From Clostridium sp. (GTDB lineage Bacteria > Bacillota > Clostridia > Lachnospirales > Lachnospiraceae): 64,000 nucleotides of DNA. Shown one piece after another: positions 25,085 to 34,267 of this stretch. Both the position numbers and the translations under genes were made by a program. Position 1 is the first letter of the stretch, and each line of letters opens with the position of its first letter. Under the pieces are notes generated by a model. It did no database searches and was not told where the DNA came from. It saw nothing but the letters and a program-made list of their open reading frames with translations. Where the stretch lies: NCBI GenBank assembly GCA_023664775.1, contig JAMPEW010000006.1:1-64000 (forward strand), given 5' to 3'.

Positions 25085-25366
25085 CTACGCTGTATGTACT
25101 GTTTTGTCCGCTTTATGCATATCTAATATTACATGCACCCTTTCCACTTCATCAAGAATCATACTATCCATGGTTTTTAGTTCCTTGACTGATTTGTTCA
25201 GCTTGTTATTTAGCTTCCTGTAATCTCTCTTTAGTCCACGGACATCCTCCTTTAAGCCACTCACATCCTCCTTCAGTACACGGACATCCTCTTTTAAGCC
25301 GCTTATATCGTTTTCCATAGATCCAAATTTTACCAAAAGCAAATCCAGTTTTTCACTATCTGTCAT
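25085..25366 (-). CDS. Small coiled-coil protein with tandem LKEDV repeats
   Basis: 93 residues; function not recognised. Residues ~15-45 contain four tandem seven-residue units of type LKEDVxG (the last reads LKRDYRK), a near-perfect heptad coiled coil resembling hypothetical proteins common in Clostridia. The remaining part is also helical (NNKLNKSVKELKTMDSMILDEVERVHVIL). An upstream in-frame start (25399) overlaps the SD; AGGAGG with 9-base spacing supports ATG 25366. It has its own consensus promoter and ends at the palindromic element, so it is monocistronic. Confidence 0.75.
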   Translation of the reverse strand: MTDSEKLDLLLVKFGSMENDISGLKEDVRVLKEDVSGLKEDVRGLKRDYRKLNNKLNKSVKELKTMDSMILDEVERVHVILDMHKADKTVHTA

Positions 25367-25462
25367 AATATCCCCTCCTCTTGTCTGAATATCCCCCATG
25401 TCATAATTGTATTAATAGTTTAACTGTATCATCACATCGCTCAATCCGAACGTGTTGTATCT

Positions 25463-25491
25463 ACTATAATGTATTTAGCAGCATATGTCAA
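25463..25491 (-). promoter_or_regulatory. Near-consensus SigA promoter of the coiled-coil gene
   Basis: Minus strand: -35 TTGACA (25486-25491), 17-base spacer, -10 TATAGT (25463-25468). It sits between the end of the antiporter operon and the coiled-coil gene, with a leader of about 90 bases. Confidence 0.75.
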
Positions 25492-25560
25492 TAAGTATAA
25501 AAAAATATTCTGTCCAAACTGCCACATTAAAAATATTGACATCATAAACCGGCAACCCCT

Positions 25561-27453
25561 TTATCCAAGCATGGCAAACAGCAAATATATTATGGTGGCA
25601 AGAAATGCCGTTGCAAACATGATAAGCCCAAAGGAAACGGACCTTGCAAGCAAATTCCCCGTCGCCATAAATTCATGAAGCTTGATATGCTTTTTACGCG
25701 GCTTTTGAGTAATGCTGTTATCCTTTAGTATTGTTTTCCTGATTAAGTACACAGGACCCTCTATGCACCAATCACATATCCGCATAAAAAATGTACATAT
25801 AGCCGGCAGTATTCCAAAGAGTATCGGCTTATAAAGCATTTTCTCAAGCGAAAACCATGCAGGAATAATTCTTTTCCTTACATTTCCGGCAATTGCAACA
25901 TAAAGGATCACTCCAATCGCAAGCGATATTCCTGCCCCTTTCAAATTGTCCCATGAAAAATATGCAAAGTCCTTAAGCGATGCAGCCCCAAAAAATGACA
26001 TTCCCTCATTTCCAAGCTTTTCAAGCGTAGCATAAGGTGCAGCACCGCATACAACCACAAACGCTGTCAAAAGTCCAAGCATGATATATACGAATACTGA
26101 CAGCTTGCCAGCCGCTTTATTTCCATCTGCTTTCTCATCATCCGGTTTTAGTTCATTATCAGCTTTTACAGCTTCCACTACAATCTCTGCATCCCTGTCA
26201 TCCTGCTTCGGTTTACACCAAAAAACAGGAATATATATCTTAAGCATATAGGCAAACGTACAGCCTCCACCAATCAAAAACAGTATCTCAAGCGTTCTCA
26301 CAAAGGAGGCTGAGCCTTGTGCCATTCCTGAATTAATAAGCGTAAGATATTCTAAAATCCCCTCATGTATCAATGTCTTGCTCACATATCCCGACAAGAA
26401 AGGAACGCCTGATATGCCGAGAACTGCTATCGTAAACACAATTTTCAAAAAAATTTTATTGCAGCCCCAGCCCTTAATCTTGTTAATGTCAAGGTTTCTT
26501 CCACATTCCATTGAAATAATACCTATAATAATAAAGAATATCATCTTATATACGGAATGATTTATCATATGGAGAAATACGCCTTCCGGTGCAAGCGCAT
26601 TGCAATCCACACCTGACACGGAACCTCCAAGTATACAAAAAACCCCTAATGCCACAATGATATACCCAATCTGTGACATGGAGGAATAAGCAATCACCTT
26701 TTTTGCATCAACAGAAAGCATAGCCCAAAGACCGCCCACAAGCATCGTTATAATACCTAAAACAAGTATCATCATTCCCCACTCGTATAAGCCTCTCATA
26801 ATGCCTGCACAAACTACAATCATGCCGATAATACCGGTTTTTGAAAGCACGGCTGAAAGAAGTGCCGCAGCAGGCGCAGGCGCCGCAGTATAGGATGGCG
26901 CAAGCCACGTATGAAGCGGAAACATGCCAGCCTTTGCCGCATAACCGAATATGATAAGGACACACGGCACAAAAAGCTTAAATTTTTCATCATGGCTCAT
27001 TGTCATTCCAAGCTTAGAAAGTTCATCATAATAAAGAGTTCCTGTATGCCTTGCCAAAAGCAGTATTCCCGTCAGTGTTGCAAGTCCCCCCAGCACAGCA
27101 TATGTAAGGTAAGAGGCAGCAGCCCGCATATCCTTTGCAGTGCCGAAATGCGCAACCCACGGATATGAGCTAAGAGACATAACCTCAAAAAAGATAAACG
27201 CAGAAAGCATATCATTGCTCAAAACCATGCCAAGAGCAGCTACAAGCACAAGCATGCTAAAAAATACAAAGCCTGACGCCCCGCCGTCCTCCTTGCCGGT
27301 TATCTCATCGGTATAGCCCTTCTTAAAATAATCCTTGGAAAATTCCATTGCAATAATCCACATTATAATTGTGAGTGAGCAAAATATTATTCTGAAGCCG
27401 TCAAGCTTAAAGGAAATTCCCATTCCGAAAAGTCCATCTATAACCAATTCCAT
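25561..27453 (-). CDS. NuoL/M/N-like antiporter subunit 4 of the Mrp/Mbh-type operon (630 residues)
   Basis: Proton-antiporter family membrane protein with about 14-16 hydrophobic segments. Conserved charged residues typical of the ion path are seen: Glu in FIFFEVMSLSSYPW (TM5), Lys in GYAAKAGMFPLHTWL (TM7), Lys in AVLSKTGIIG (TM8), Lys in SVYKMIFFI and Lys in SGYVSKTLIHEG (TM12). A charged cytoplasmic insert (about residues 425-455) and a C-terminal extension of ~130 residues distinguish it from the three shorter paralogues. It is the last gene of the operon, 11 bases behind the 489-residue paralogue, with SD AGGAGG. It probably acts in Na+(or K+)/H+ exchange within the complex. Confidence 0.86.
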   Translation of the reverse strand: MELVIDGLFGMGISFKLDGFRIIFCSLTIIMWIIAMEFSKDYFKKGYTDEITGKEDGGASGFVFFSMLVLVAALGMVLSNDMLSAFIFFEVMSLSSYPWVAHFGTAKDMRAAASYLTYAVLGGLATLTGILLLARHTGTLYYDELSKLGMTMSHDEKFKLFVPCVLIIFGYAAKAGMFPLHTWLAPSYTAAPAPAAALLSAVLSKTGIIGMIVVCAGIMRGLYEWGMMILVLGIITMLVGGLWAMLSVDAKKVIAYSSMSQIGYIIVALGVFCILGGSVSGVDCNALAPEGVFLHMINHSVYKMIFFIIIGIISMECGRNLDINKIKGWGCNKIFLKIVFTIAVLGISGVPFLSGYVSKTLIHEGILEYLTLINSGMAQGSASFVRTLEILFLIGGGCTFAYMLKIYIPVFWCKPKQDDRDAEIVVEAVKADNELKPDDEKADGNKAAGKLSVFVYIMLGLLTAFVVVCGAAPYATLEKLGNEGMSFFGAASLKDFAYFSWDNLKGAGISLAIGVILYVAIAGNVRKRIIPAWFSLEKMLYKPILFGILPAICTFFMRICDWCIEGPVYLIRKTILKDNSITQKPRKKHIKLHEFMATGNLLARSVSFGLIMFATAFLATIIYLLFAMLG

Positions 27454-27464
27454 TCAGATACCTC

Positions 27465-28934
27465 CTATAATCCCTGCGCCATCTGCTGTAAAAAGTCTGT
27501 AATCGGCTCCGCAAAAAAGCTCAAAGCCACGACCACAGCAGTGATTACCGCAAAAGGAAGCTTCATTCGAATGCCTGTGCGTTTTACATTGTCAAATGTA
27601 TCAGGCACTCCCGCTTTTTCATCGTAAACAAACGCCCGTATGGCAATTGACAAAACATACATTGCCGTAAGCAGTCCCGATATAAGCAAAATTACTGCGC
27701 CTGCATATGCAAAGCCTCCCTCTAAAACAGCAGCCTTTATCAGGCTCCATTTACTGATAAAGCCGAACAGTGGCGGCACTCCCGTTATTGCTAGGGCGCA
27801 TATTGTAAAGCATACCATGGTAAACGGCATGGCTCGACCTATTCCTGCCATTTCATAAACATACTGCTTTCCCGACTTTACCATGATTGCTCCTACACAG
27901 GCAAACAGCACTATTTTTATAAAGGCATGGGCTATCATGTGGGTCATGCCTCCCACAAGACCCTGCTCACTCATAAGGGTAAATCCAAACACGATGTAGG
28001 ACAGATTACTCACGGTTGAATAGGCAAGCCTCCTCTTAATATGCTGCTCCTTAAATGCCATGCAGGAGCCGAACAGTATCGTTATTAATGAAGCTGACAT
28101 AACAAGATACTGCACCCACGTTCCCTTTAAAATTTCAGTTCCATAGCTGAAATAAGTAATTCTTCCAATGGCAAATGCACCTGATTTAACAACTGCAACC
28201 GCATGAAGAAGTGCCGTTACCGGGGTCGGTGCGACAGATGCCTTTGGAAGCCATCCGTGGAACGGAAATACTGCCGCCTTAACCCCAAAGCCAAAGAAGG
28301 CAAAGGCATACCAAACCCTCATAAGCTGCTCCTTGTCCTTCGGCAGATTATCAAGCACACCGCCCCACATAAATGACGAGGTTTCCCCATAGTTCAGTAT
28401 AAACATAAGGCTTATAAATCCAAAGCTTGCCCCTGCTATGGAATAAACCATGTACCTTCTCGCCGCCCTGATAGACTCCTTGTTCATCTCATGCATTACA
28501 AGCGGCAGGGTGACAAGCGTAAGCATCTCATAAAATAGATACATCGTCTCTATATTTCCTGCAAACGCAATGCCGATTGTAATTCCATATGTCATTGTAT
28601 AAAAGGCAAAAAAGGAATTTTTACGCGATTCCTCCTCCATGTATTCAAAGGCATAAAGGCTTGCAAAAGGCCACAGAAAGGATACGATACCCGCAAACAC
28701 GGCAGCCATTTTATCAATATGAAATTCTATCGTCAATTCATTTGTAAGACGGAACAATATATAGGTCCCCTCAGGCGGTGCAAAAAGAAGCAGGAAAACA
28801 ACGATTGTATTTATCATAACACCTGTCTCAATATATATGTTTCTCCTTCTGTCGCTGTCAAACTGAAATACAAAAGCCAAAAGACCTACAAGCATCGGAA
28901 ACAGCACCGGAAAATAAATTAATATGTCTGGCAT
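27465..28934 (-). CDS. NuoL/M/N-like antiporter subunit 3 (MrpD-like, 489 residues)
   Basis: Standard length for MrpD/NuoM-type subunits, with about 14 hydrophobic segments. Key residues are Glu in YLFYEMLTLVTLPLV (TM5), Lys in FGFGVKAAVFPFHGWLPKASVAPTPVTALLHAVAVVKSG (TM7/TM8), His in HMIAHAFIKIVLF and Lys in FGFISKWSLIKAA (TM12). The gene sits 12 bases behind subunit 2 with SD AAGGTGGTGG. These features match proton-translocating paralogues found in Mrp antiporters, Mbh hydrogenases and complex I. Confidence 0.88.
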   Translation of the reverse strand: MPDILIYFPVLFPMLVGLLAFVFQFDSDRRRNIYIETGVMINTIVVFLLLFAPPEGTYILFRLTNELTIEFHIDKMAAVFAGIVSFLWPFASLYAFEYMEEESRKNSFFAFYTMTYGITIGIAFAGNIETMYLFYEMLTLVTLPLVMHEMNKESIRAARRYMVYSIAGASFGFISLMFILNYGETSSFMWGGVLDNLPKDKEQLMRVWYAFAFFGFGVKAAVFPFHGWLPKASVAPTPVTALLHAVAVVKSGAFAIGRITYFSYGTEILKGTWVQYLVMSASLITILFGSCMAFKEQHIKRRLAYSTVSNLSYIVFGFTLMSEQGLVGGMTHMIAHAFIKIVLFACVGAIMVKSGKQYVYEMAGIGRAMPFTMVCFTICALAITGVPPLFGFISKWSLIKAAVLEGGFAYAGAVILLISGLLTAMYVLSIAIRAFVYDEKAGVPDTFDNVKRTGIRMKLPFAVITAVVVALSFFAEPITDFLQQMAQGL

Positions 28935-28946
28935 AATCCCACCACC

Positions 28947-30257
28947 TTACATAAGAGCTGTCGCAAAAGAGGCAAGCTCATCAAAAATCAAATCAGGGTA
29001 AACAGCTAAAATCAGTATCAATATAACAAGCACAATCAAAGGAGCAGTCATGGAAGCCGCCGGCTCACATTTAGTCTGCGCATGCTCCTCATATTGCCGT
29101 TTCCCAAAATATCCCTTTATAAAAACAGGAAACAGATATCCTGCTGTCAAAAGGGCGCTTATCATAATCACGATCATTCCTGCAAAAGCAAGCTGTGATA
29201 CGGCACCTGAAAATTCAAGTGCGCCGCTTGATATATACCACTTGCTTAAGAATGTTCCCGCAGGCGGAATACCCACAAGAGTTATGCCTGCAATTGTGTA
29301 ACAGCAAAACGTAACCGGCATATATTTTCCCAAACCGTCAAACTCATCCACAAGCTTTTTCCCTGTCTGATGGATGATATTTCCTGCCACAAGGAAAAGC
29401 ACTATCTTGACCATTGCGTGCATAATAACATGAATGAGCGATCCCATAACCCCAGCCTCATTTAAAAGCGATAACCCAAACATGATATAATTCATTTGGC
29501 TGACCGTAGAGTAAGCCAGCCTTTTCTTAAATATCTTTTCCCGGTATGCAAGCATGCTTCCCAACAGTATTGATACAATGGCAAGTGCCATCCATGCCGT
29601 CTGCACCCATGTATTCATAATAAAGCCTGACCCAAAAACATAAAAAACAGTTCTGATAACCGCAAATACCCCACATTTTACGACAACTCCTGACAGCAGT
29701 GCTGAGCCCGGTGCAGGTGCGACAGGATGTGCCTCAGGAAGCCATGCATGATACGGCAGGATTGCCGCCTTGACGCCAAAGCCAATTATCATAAGAAACG
29801 CACATGCCAAAAACAGCGTCTTATTTCCATTCAAAAAATCGATTCCAAGAGAGCCACCTTTTACAAACGGAATGTCCGCCCCTTTATTTGCATAGAGGGC
29901 AAAAACACCAAAAAGCGCCGTAAATGCTCCTGCTATGGAGAAATAAAGTATTCTGAAGCCGCCCTTTTCCGATGCCTTATTTCTGTCGTGAAAAACAAGC
30001 ATCGCCGTGGAAAGGGATATTAATTCAAAGCTTATGTACATTGTAATAAGATTATCCGCAAAAAACTGGGACAGCATTGACAAATAGCTGATACAATAAA
30101 ATACATAATATATTTTTTTATGGTTATCCTTCTTAAAATATCCTGCATGATATATGCCGATAAGCACATACATTACAGTGGCAAGAATTGCAAATATAAC
30201 ACCAAGCTCATCCATGCGGTATCTGATTATGAACTCACTGTTAAGCCTTACTTCCAT
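28947..30257 (-). CDS. NuoL/M/N-like antiporter subunit 2 (MrpD-like, 436 residues)
   Basis: Slightly short for the family (usual ~480-500), with about 12 hydrophobic segments. It keeps Glu in MYISFELISLSTAMLVF, Lys in GFGVKAAILPYHAWLPEAHPVAPAPGSALLSGVVVKCG, His and Lys in HVIMHAMVKIVLFLVAGN, and Lys in GTFLSKWYISSGALE. The N-terminus starts directly with RLNSEFIIRYRMDELGVIF, missing the first one or two helices present in its paralogues. SD AAGGAG; it begins 76 bases after the end of subunit 1, the largest gap in the operon. Confidence 0.86.
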   Translation of the reverse strand: MEVRLNSEFIIRYRMDELGVIFAILATVMYVLIGIYHAGYFKKDNHKKIYYVFYCISYLSMLSQFFADNLITMYISFELISLSTAMLVFHDRNKASEKGGFRILYFSIAGAFTALFGVFALYANKGADIPFVKGGSLGIDFLNGNKTLFLACAFLMIIGFGVKAAILPYHAWLPEAHPVAPAPGSALLSGVVVKCGVFAVIRTVFYVFGSGFIMNTWVQTAWMALAIVSILLGSMLAYREKIFKKRLAYSTVSQMNYIMFGLSLLNEAGVMGSLIHVIMHAMVKIVLFLVAGNIIHQTGKKLVDEFDGLGKYMPVTFCCYTIAGITLVGIPPAGTFLSKWYISSGALEFSGAVSQLAFAGMIVIMISALLTAGYLFPVFIKGYFGKRQYEEHAQTKCEPAASMTAPLIVLVILILILAVYPDLIFDELASFATALM

Positions 30258-30333
30258 AACTTTTTCTCTCCTTTATTTGAACATAAGTCCTTCCAAGCTT
30301 TCGCTTTTTACAAAGGGACTGGCGCTGTATATA

Positions 30334-31827
30334 TTAATCAAACATGCCAATTCCTTCAAATATAAAATCAATGATAGGCTGCGCATGCGTTCCGAGAAAT
30401 ACATTTAAAGCAACAAAAATAATACATGCAGCTATAAATAACGGATCTGCCTTATATATAACCGCCTTATCCTCATCCTTGACAGGTCTGTAAATTGATA
30501 TAATTGCCCTCATAAAATAAACAGCATTTAAAAGCGTACTAAAGGCAAGCGCAAGCATAACAATTACAAGCTTTACGGTAGAGGCATTAATTGCAGCATC
30601 CGCAAAGCAAACCTTCGAGATAAATCCCGCAAGCATCGGAATACCTATCATGGAGCAGGCGCCAACAGTAAACGTGGCTCCCGCTATCGGATTTTTTATT
30701 GCAGAGCCGCTCAAATCCCGAAATTCCTTACTGTCATTTGAAACATAGGAAAGTCCGTCAGCAGCTATAAACATCATTGATTTTGCAGATGAATGTGCAA
30801 ATATATGGAATACCGCCGCCATCATTCCAAGCTCGGTTCCAAGTCCCATGCCCATGTAAATATAACCAATCTGCGCCACTGAGGAATAGGCAATCATCCG
30901 TCTTACATCCGTCTGCGCAATTGCCCTTGCGGAGCCTGCAATCATGCCGATTACGCCAAAGGCAAAAAAAACATTTCCTATTTTTGATGACACGATGATA
31001 TCCATGCCGATTACCCTGTACATAATCTTTATGAGCAGAAAAATGTACCCCTTTGATATAAGTGATGAAAGCAGGGCAGATGATGTGGCAGTTGAATATC
31101 CATATGCGTCAGGAAGCCATGCGTGAAATGGAAAAAGCGCACTTTTTATTGCAATTCCCACACACAAAAGTCCTACCGTAATCGTAAGTGGAAGCTCATA
31201 CTCGCCAATTGCCACATTAGCAGCGATAGCTTCTTTTATATTGGACATGAGAAGATGTCCTGTCAGGTCATAAAGCATGGAAAGTCCAAGCAGGATAAGA
31301 CCTGAACCGATAAGACTCATAATCATATACTTCATGGCAGACACAAGACAATGTCCATTATCCCTGCTCATAATAAGGGCGCATGCGGAAATTGTCATAA
31401 TCTCTATAAAAACATACCCCGTAAAAAGGTCGTTTGTATAAATCATTGCAAGAAGCGCCGCAAGAAGCAGGTCAACCATAATATAATAAAGATTTCTTTT
31501 CTTAGGCGCAACATCTATAAATACGCGCTTCATTCCTCCAAGGACAGATGCAAACATAACGATGGAAAATATTGTCGCCGTAAGTGCCTCAAGTATGCCT
31601 ACCCTGATTTCATTTCCCCATGGCGCCGGAAAATGACCCATATAATATGTATAGGACTGGTCAAGCCCTGCCACGTAAAAAAATGTAATGGCTGACATAA
31701 CCGAAACTGCACCTATGACGCAGAGAGAAAACACTCTTGCTGCCCTGTCGCTCATAATTGATATGATTACCGCCGATACCATGGAAAGTATGATACAGAA
31801 AAACGGCAAATTTCTAAGGAAGTCCAT
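30334..31827 (-). CDS. NuoL/M/N-like antiporter subunit 1 (MrpD-like, 497 residues)
   Basis: About 14 hydrophobic segments. It shows Glu in GYVFIEIMTISACALIM, Lys in AIKSALFPFHAWLPDAYGYSTATSSALLSSLISKGYIFLLIK, His in HIFAHSSAKSMMF and Lys in AGFISKVCFADAA. Thirteen residues could be added upstream (to 31866), but AGGGAGG precedes ATG 31827 and the shorter start leaves one base after the mrpC stop. It follows the mrpC gene, the order usual for mrpC-mrpD in Mrp operons. Confidence 0.88.
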   Translation of the reverse strand: MDFLRNLPFFCIILSMVSAVIISIMSDRAARVFSLCVIGAVSVMSAITFFYVAGLDQSYTYYMGHFPAPWGNEIRVGILEALTATIFSIVMFASVLGGMKRVFIDVAPKKRNLYYIMVDLLLAALLAMIYTNDLFTGYVFIEIMTISACALIMSRDNGHCLVSAMKYMIMSLIGSGLILLGLSMLYDLTGHLLMSNIKEAIAANVAIGEYELPLTITVGLLCVGIAIKSALFPFHAWLPDAYGYSTATSSALLSSLISKGYIFLLIKIMYRVIGMDIIVSSKIGNVFFAFGVIGMIAGSARAIAQTDVRRMIAYSSVAQIGYIYMGMGLGTELGMMAAVFHIFAHSSAKSMMFIAADGLSYVSNDSKEFRDLSGSAIKNPIAGATFTVGACSMIGIPMLAGFISKVCFADAAINASTVKLVIVMLALAFSTLLNAVYFMRAIISIYRPVKDEDKAVIYKADPLFIAACIIFVALNVFLGTHAQPIIDFIFEGIGMFD

Positions 31828-31828
31828 G

Positions 31829-32215
31829 CTATATGCCTCCCTTCCTTGATATAATGGCAATCTCATCTATATCAAGCGTGTGGTACCTTCTATAAAGCTT
31901 TACCGTAAGGGCAAGCATAATGGCAGTAACGCTTACGGACACAACGATACCCGTAAGAACAAGCCCCGCAGGAATAGGATTTATGTATGCCTCCATATCC
32001 CTTACGCCATCCACGACGATAGGCGCCTTCCTGCTTTCAATATACCCCTTTGATGCAAGAAAGAGATATACCGCATTATCCATAAGATTAAAGCCGATTA
32101 TTTTCTTTATGAGATTTTTATTGAGCAGGAGGGTCGTAAAGCCGATTCCAAATATGACTACCGCCGCCGTCTCATAATAGTTCGTCATAAGATGACTCAA
32201 AAGCTCCTTAAGCAT
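31829..32215 (-). CDS. mrpC: Mrp antiporter subunit C (NuoK-like)
   Basis: 128 residues with three hydrophobic segments. The NuoK/MnhC pattern is visible: AAVVIFGIGFTTLLLNKNLIKKIIGFNLMDNAVYLFLASKG, then IPAGLVLTGIVVSVSVTAIMLALTVKLYRRY. It pairs structurally with the adjacent MrpD-type subunit. It lies 3 bases behind the mrpB-like gene. Confidence 0.92.
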   Translation of the reverse strand: MLKELLSHLMTNYYETAAVVIFGIGFTTLLLNKNLIKKIIGFNLMDNAVYLFLASKGYIESRKAPIVVDGVRDMEAYINPIPAGLVLTGIVVSVSVTAIMLALTVKLYRRYHTLDIDEIAIISRKGGI

Positions 32216-32218
32216 ATC

Positions 32219-33175
32219 CTATATCCTCCCTCTCTTAAATAGTGCATAAAATCCATACATGGTACACGCAACAACAAGACCCACGCATATATTCAGATAC
32301 AATATAAGCCCACTGCTAAGTATTGCTCCCGGCGTACCGAGCGGTATCATGCTCCCTATATGATTTGCTCCCGTAAAAAAGGAATAGCTCTTTGCAAGAC
32401 CATAAAAAAGAAGCGCTCCGAAGGTTATTCTCCTGAAGGTTTTATAGGAAAACAGCCGTTCCATTTTCTCAAAGCCATATGCATTTGCAAAAAGGATCAG
32501 TCCCGCTCCCATAATCGCACCACCGGAAAAGCCCCCGCCTGGGGACAAATGTCCGTTTAAAACGACATAAATTCCAAACACCAAAATAACCGGCACAAGA
32601 AATTTTGCCACCTTCTCAAGTATAATATCTCTCCTGAAATCAACCACGTCCTCATCTGCAAGAGGCTCCCCGCCGTCATTTCTAAGCAAAATAAGCACGC
32701 AGCAGCAGGCAATAAACAAAACATTTGACTCGCCAAATGTATCAAATGCCCTGTAATCAAGTATCATGCCGGCAACTATGTTTACTGCGCCCGTTTCATC
32801 TAAGCCGTCCTCTATATATCTTTCTGAAACCTCATTGTTTACAGGATTATCCTTATCTCCAAATGTAGGCAGTGAGGAAACCGTAAAAAGCAGGACGCAT
32901 ATAATGATAATTGCAACAACAACCGAAATGATATTATACGCCTTGTTCAGCCGCCCCACGAATTTTCTGCTTCTGAACGCCTGATAAAGCTCCCGCCTTT
33001 TGATATCATTTGCATCGGTAAATTCAGAAAAAAATTCATTCGACTGAACAACCTTATCATTTTTTTCCTGTTTTTTTCTTGGATGAACCTCGTCAGGAAT
33101 TTCCAAGTCTCCGGTCATAAAATCAGAGAATTTTTGACTGAAGCTATCCTTATAATTCTCCTTTAGCTTACTCAT
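32219..33175 (-). CDS. mrpB: Mrp subunit B fused to an MbhE-like (MrpA C-terminal) domain
   Basis: 318 residues, much longer than stand-alone MrpB (~140). A charged cytoplasmic N-terminus (about 1-75) precedes a first membrane helix (about 82-102) and an MbhE-like stretch, DETGAVNIVAGMILDYRAFDTFGESNVLFIA, which in MrpA belongs to its C-terminal domain. The MnhB domain follows (about 190-315) with its signature NGHLSPGGGFSGGAIMGAGLILFANAYG. The upstream gene overlaps by 8 bases. This arrangement suggests that MrpA has been split, its C-terminal domains now residing in this and the next gene. Confidence 0.86.
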   Translation of the reverse strand: MSKLKENYKDSFSQKFSDFMTGDLEIPDEVHPRKKQEKNDKVVQSNEFFSEFTDANDIKRRELYQAFRSRKFVGRLNKAYNIISVVVAIIIICVLLFTVSSLPTFGDKDNPVNNEVSERYIEDGLDETGAVNIVAGMILDYRAFDTFGESNVLFIACCCVLILLRNDGGEPLADEDVVDFRRDIILEKVAKFLVPVILVFGIYVVLNGHLSPGGGFSGGAIMGAGLILFANAYGFEKMERLFSYKTFRRITFGALLFYGLAKSYSFFTGANHIGSMIPLGTPGAILSSGLILYLNICVGLVVACTMYGFYALFKRGRI

Positions 33176-33479
33176 GACCTTTTTCCTCTCCTTTTGCTAT
33201 ATTATTTTCCACATTATCATCATGTTCCTCATCCTCAATATACACGTTTAACGCATCTATCTTCCTAAGAACAAGGAAAAATAAAATACTCGTCACGCCT
33301 GCACCGACTGCCGCCTCCGTTATGGCAAGATCAGGCGACTCCAAAAGAAACCATATGATACACATAACAAGGGAAAAGGACATAAAAATAACAACTGAAT
33401 TAATAAGCTTTTTTGATGTACATGCAGCTATGGCGCACACAATTAAAAGCACAAGCAGCACAATATGAAATACAGTCAT
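33168..33479 (-). CDS. MbhD-like (DUF4040) subunit
   Basis: 103 residues, three hydrophobic segments. SLVMCIIWFLLESPDLAITEAAVGAGVTSILFFLVLRKID is characteristic of MbhD/DUF4040, equivalent to part of the MrpA C-terminus and related to NuoJ. The Glu/Asp in ESPDLAITEAAVG are the conserved acidic residues. An acidic tail (EDEEHDD) closes it. It overlaps both neighbours (1 base with mrpG, 8 bases with mrpB), indicating tight translational coupling. Confidence 0.88.
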   Translation of the reverse strand: MTVFHIVLLVLLIVCAIAACTSKKLINSVVIFMSFSLVMCIIWFLLESPDLAITEAAVGAGVTSILFFLVLRKIDALNVYIEDEEHDDNVENNIAKGEEKGHE

Positions 33480-33817
33480 TATTTTTTCACCTCACATTCA
33501 TCCTTAAAATTTTCATTTGTCTCTATCTCCATCTTCGAAACAAGATGTGCCGATACAGGCGATGCAAACATAAATACGATAAGCACAATCAAAAGCTTTA
33601 ATGTCGTATAGCTAAAGCCTGCTATAATCATAATTCCGATAAGCACCATATCAAGTCCTAAGGTGTCCCCGATTGCCGAGCAGTGCATTCTGTTCAGCAC
33701 ATACTTAAATCTGTATACTCCGATTATGGCAAGAATTTCGGCAAGCATGCCGCACACAATAAATAATGCCGCTATAATAAATCTAATCCACTGTAATACT
33801 TCCATAAGCTGCTCCAT
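33479..33817 (-). CDS. mrpG: Mrp antiporter subunit G
   Basis: 112 residues, three hydrophobic segments. The MnhG signature is IGVYRFKYVLNRMHCSAIGDTLGLDMVLIGIMI. The charged C-terminal tail is cytoplasmic. Its stop overlaps the start of the MbhD-like gene by one base. An accessory subunit needed for Mrp complex assembly in known systems. Confidence 0.9.
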   Translation of the reverse strand: MEQLMEVLQWIRFIIAALFIVCGMLAEILAIIGVYRFKYVLNRMHCSAIGDTLGLDMVLIGIMIIAGFSYTTLKLLIVLIVFMFASPVSAHLVSKMEIETNENFKDECEVKK

Positions 33818-33832
33818 CTCTTTTCCTTAATT

Positions 33833-34267
33833 TTATCCTTCCATGCCGCCCTTAGAGCGCATTCTTTTTTTAGACCTTTTGGGCGTATTTCTTCTTTTGT
33901 ATCTGTTTCTTCTTGTCATGATTTTCCTATTGTCATCCTCAATTTTTGCCTTTGCACCCGGAATTGCCTCAAGGGTTTTTATGTCAATCCTTCTGTATTT
34001 ATTGGTATAAACCCTGTAAAGCACAACTACAGCAACAAAGCTTATGGCGGCATATATAATACAGATATCCGCAAGATACCCCTCGCCAATCCATTGGGAA
34101 AGAATTGCAATTATCATGATAACGACCGTCCCTGCCATATTTGAACATACAATTCTGTCCGTAAGCCTCGGCCCCCTGATTGCCCTGATTAAAATAAACA
34201 ATATGCAAAGTGCCAAAATACTCATGGACACCACATACAAAACCATATAAGCCTTATCCAGCATCAC
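33833..34267 (-). CDS. mrpF: Mrp antiporter subunit F with basic tail
   Basis: 144 residues; usual MrpF is about 90. The family core (about 5-90) shows FILIRAIRGPRLTDRIVCSNMAGTVVIMIIAIL and YLADICIIYAAISFVAVVVLYRVY, with the conserved Asp in the second helix region. The added ~45-residue tail is strongly basic (RRNRYKRRNTPKRSKKRMRSKGG), possibly nucleic-acid- or lipid-head-group-facing. It overlaps mrpE by 4 bases (ATGA-type). Confidence 0.88.
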   Translation of the reverse strand: MMLDKAYMVLYVVSMSILALCILFILIRAIRGPRLTDRIVCSNMAGTVVIMIIAILSQWIGEGYLADICIIYAAISFVAVVVLYRVYTNKYRRIDIKTLEAIPGAKAKIEDDNRKIMTRRNRYKRRNTPKRSKKRMRSKGGMEG

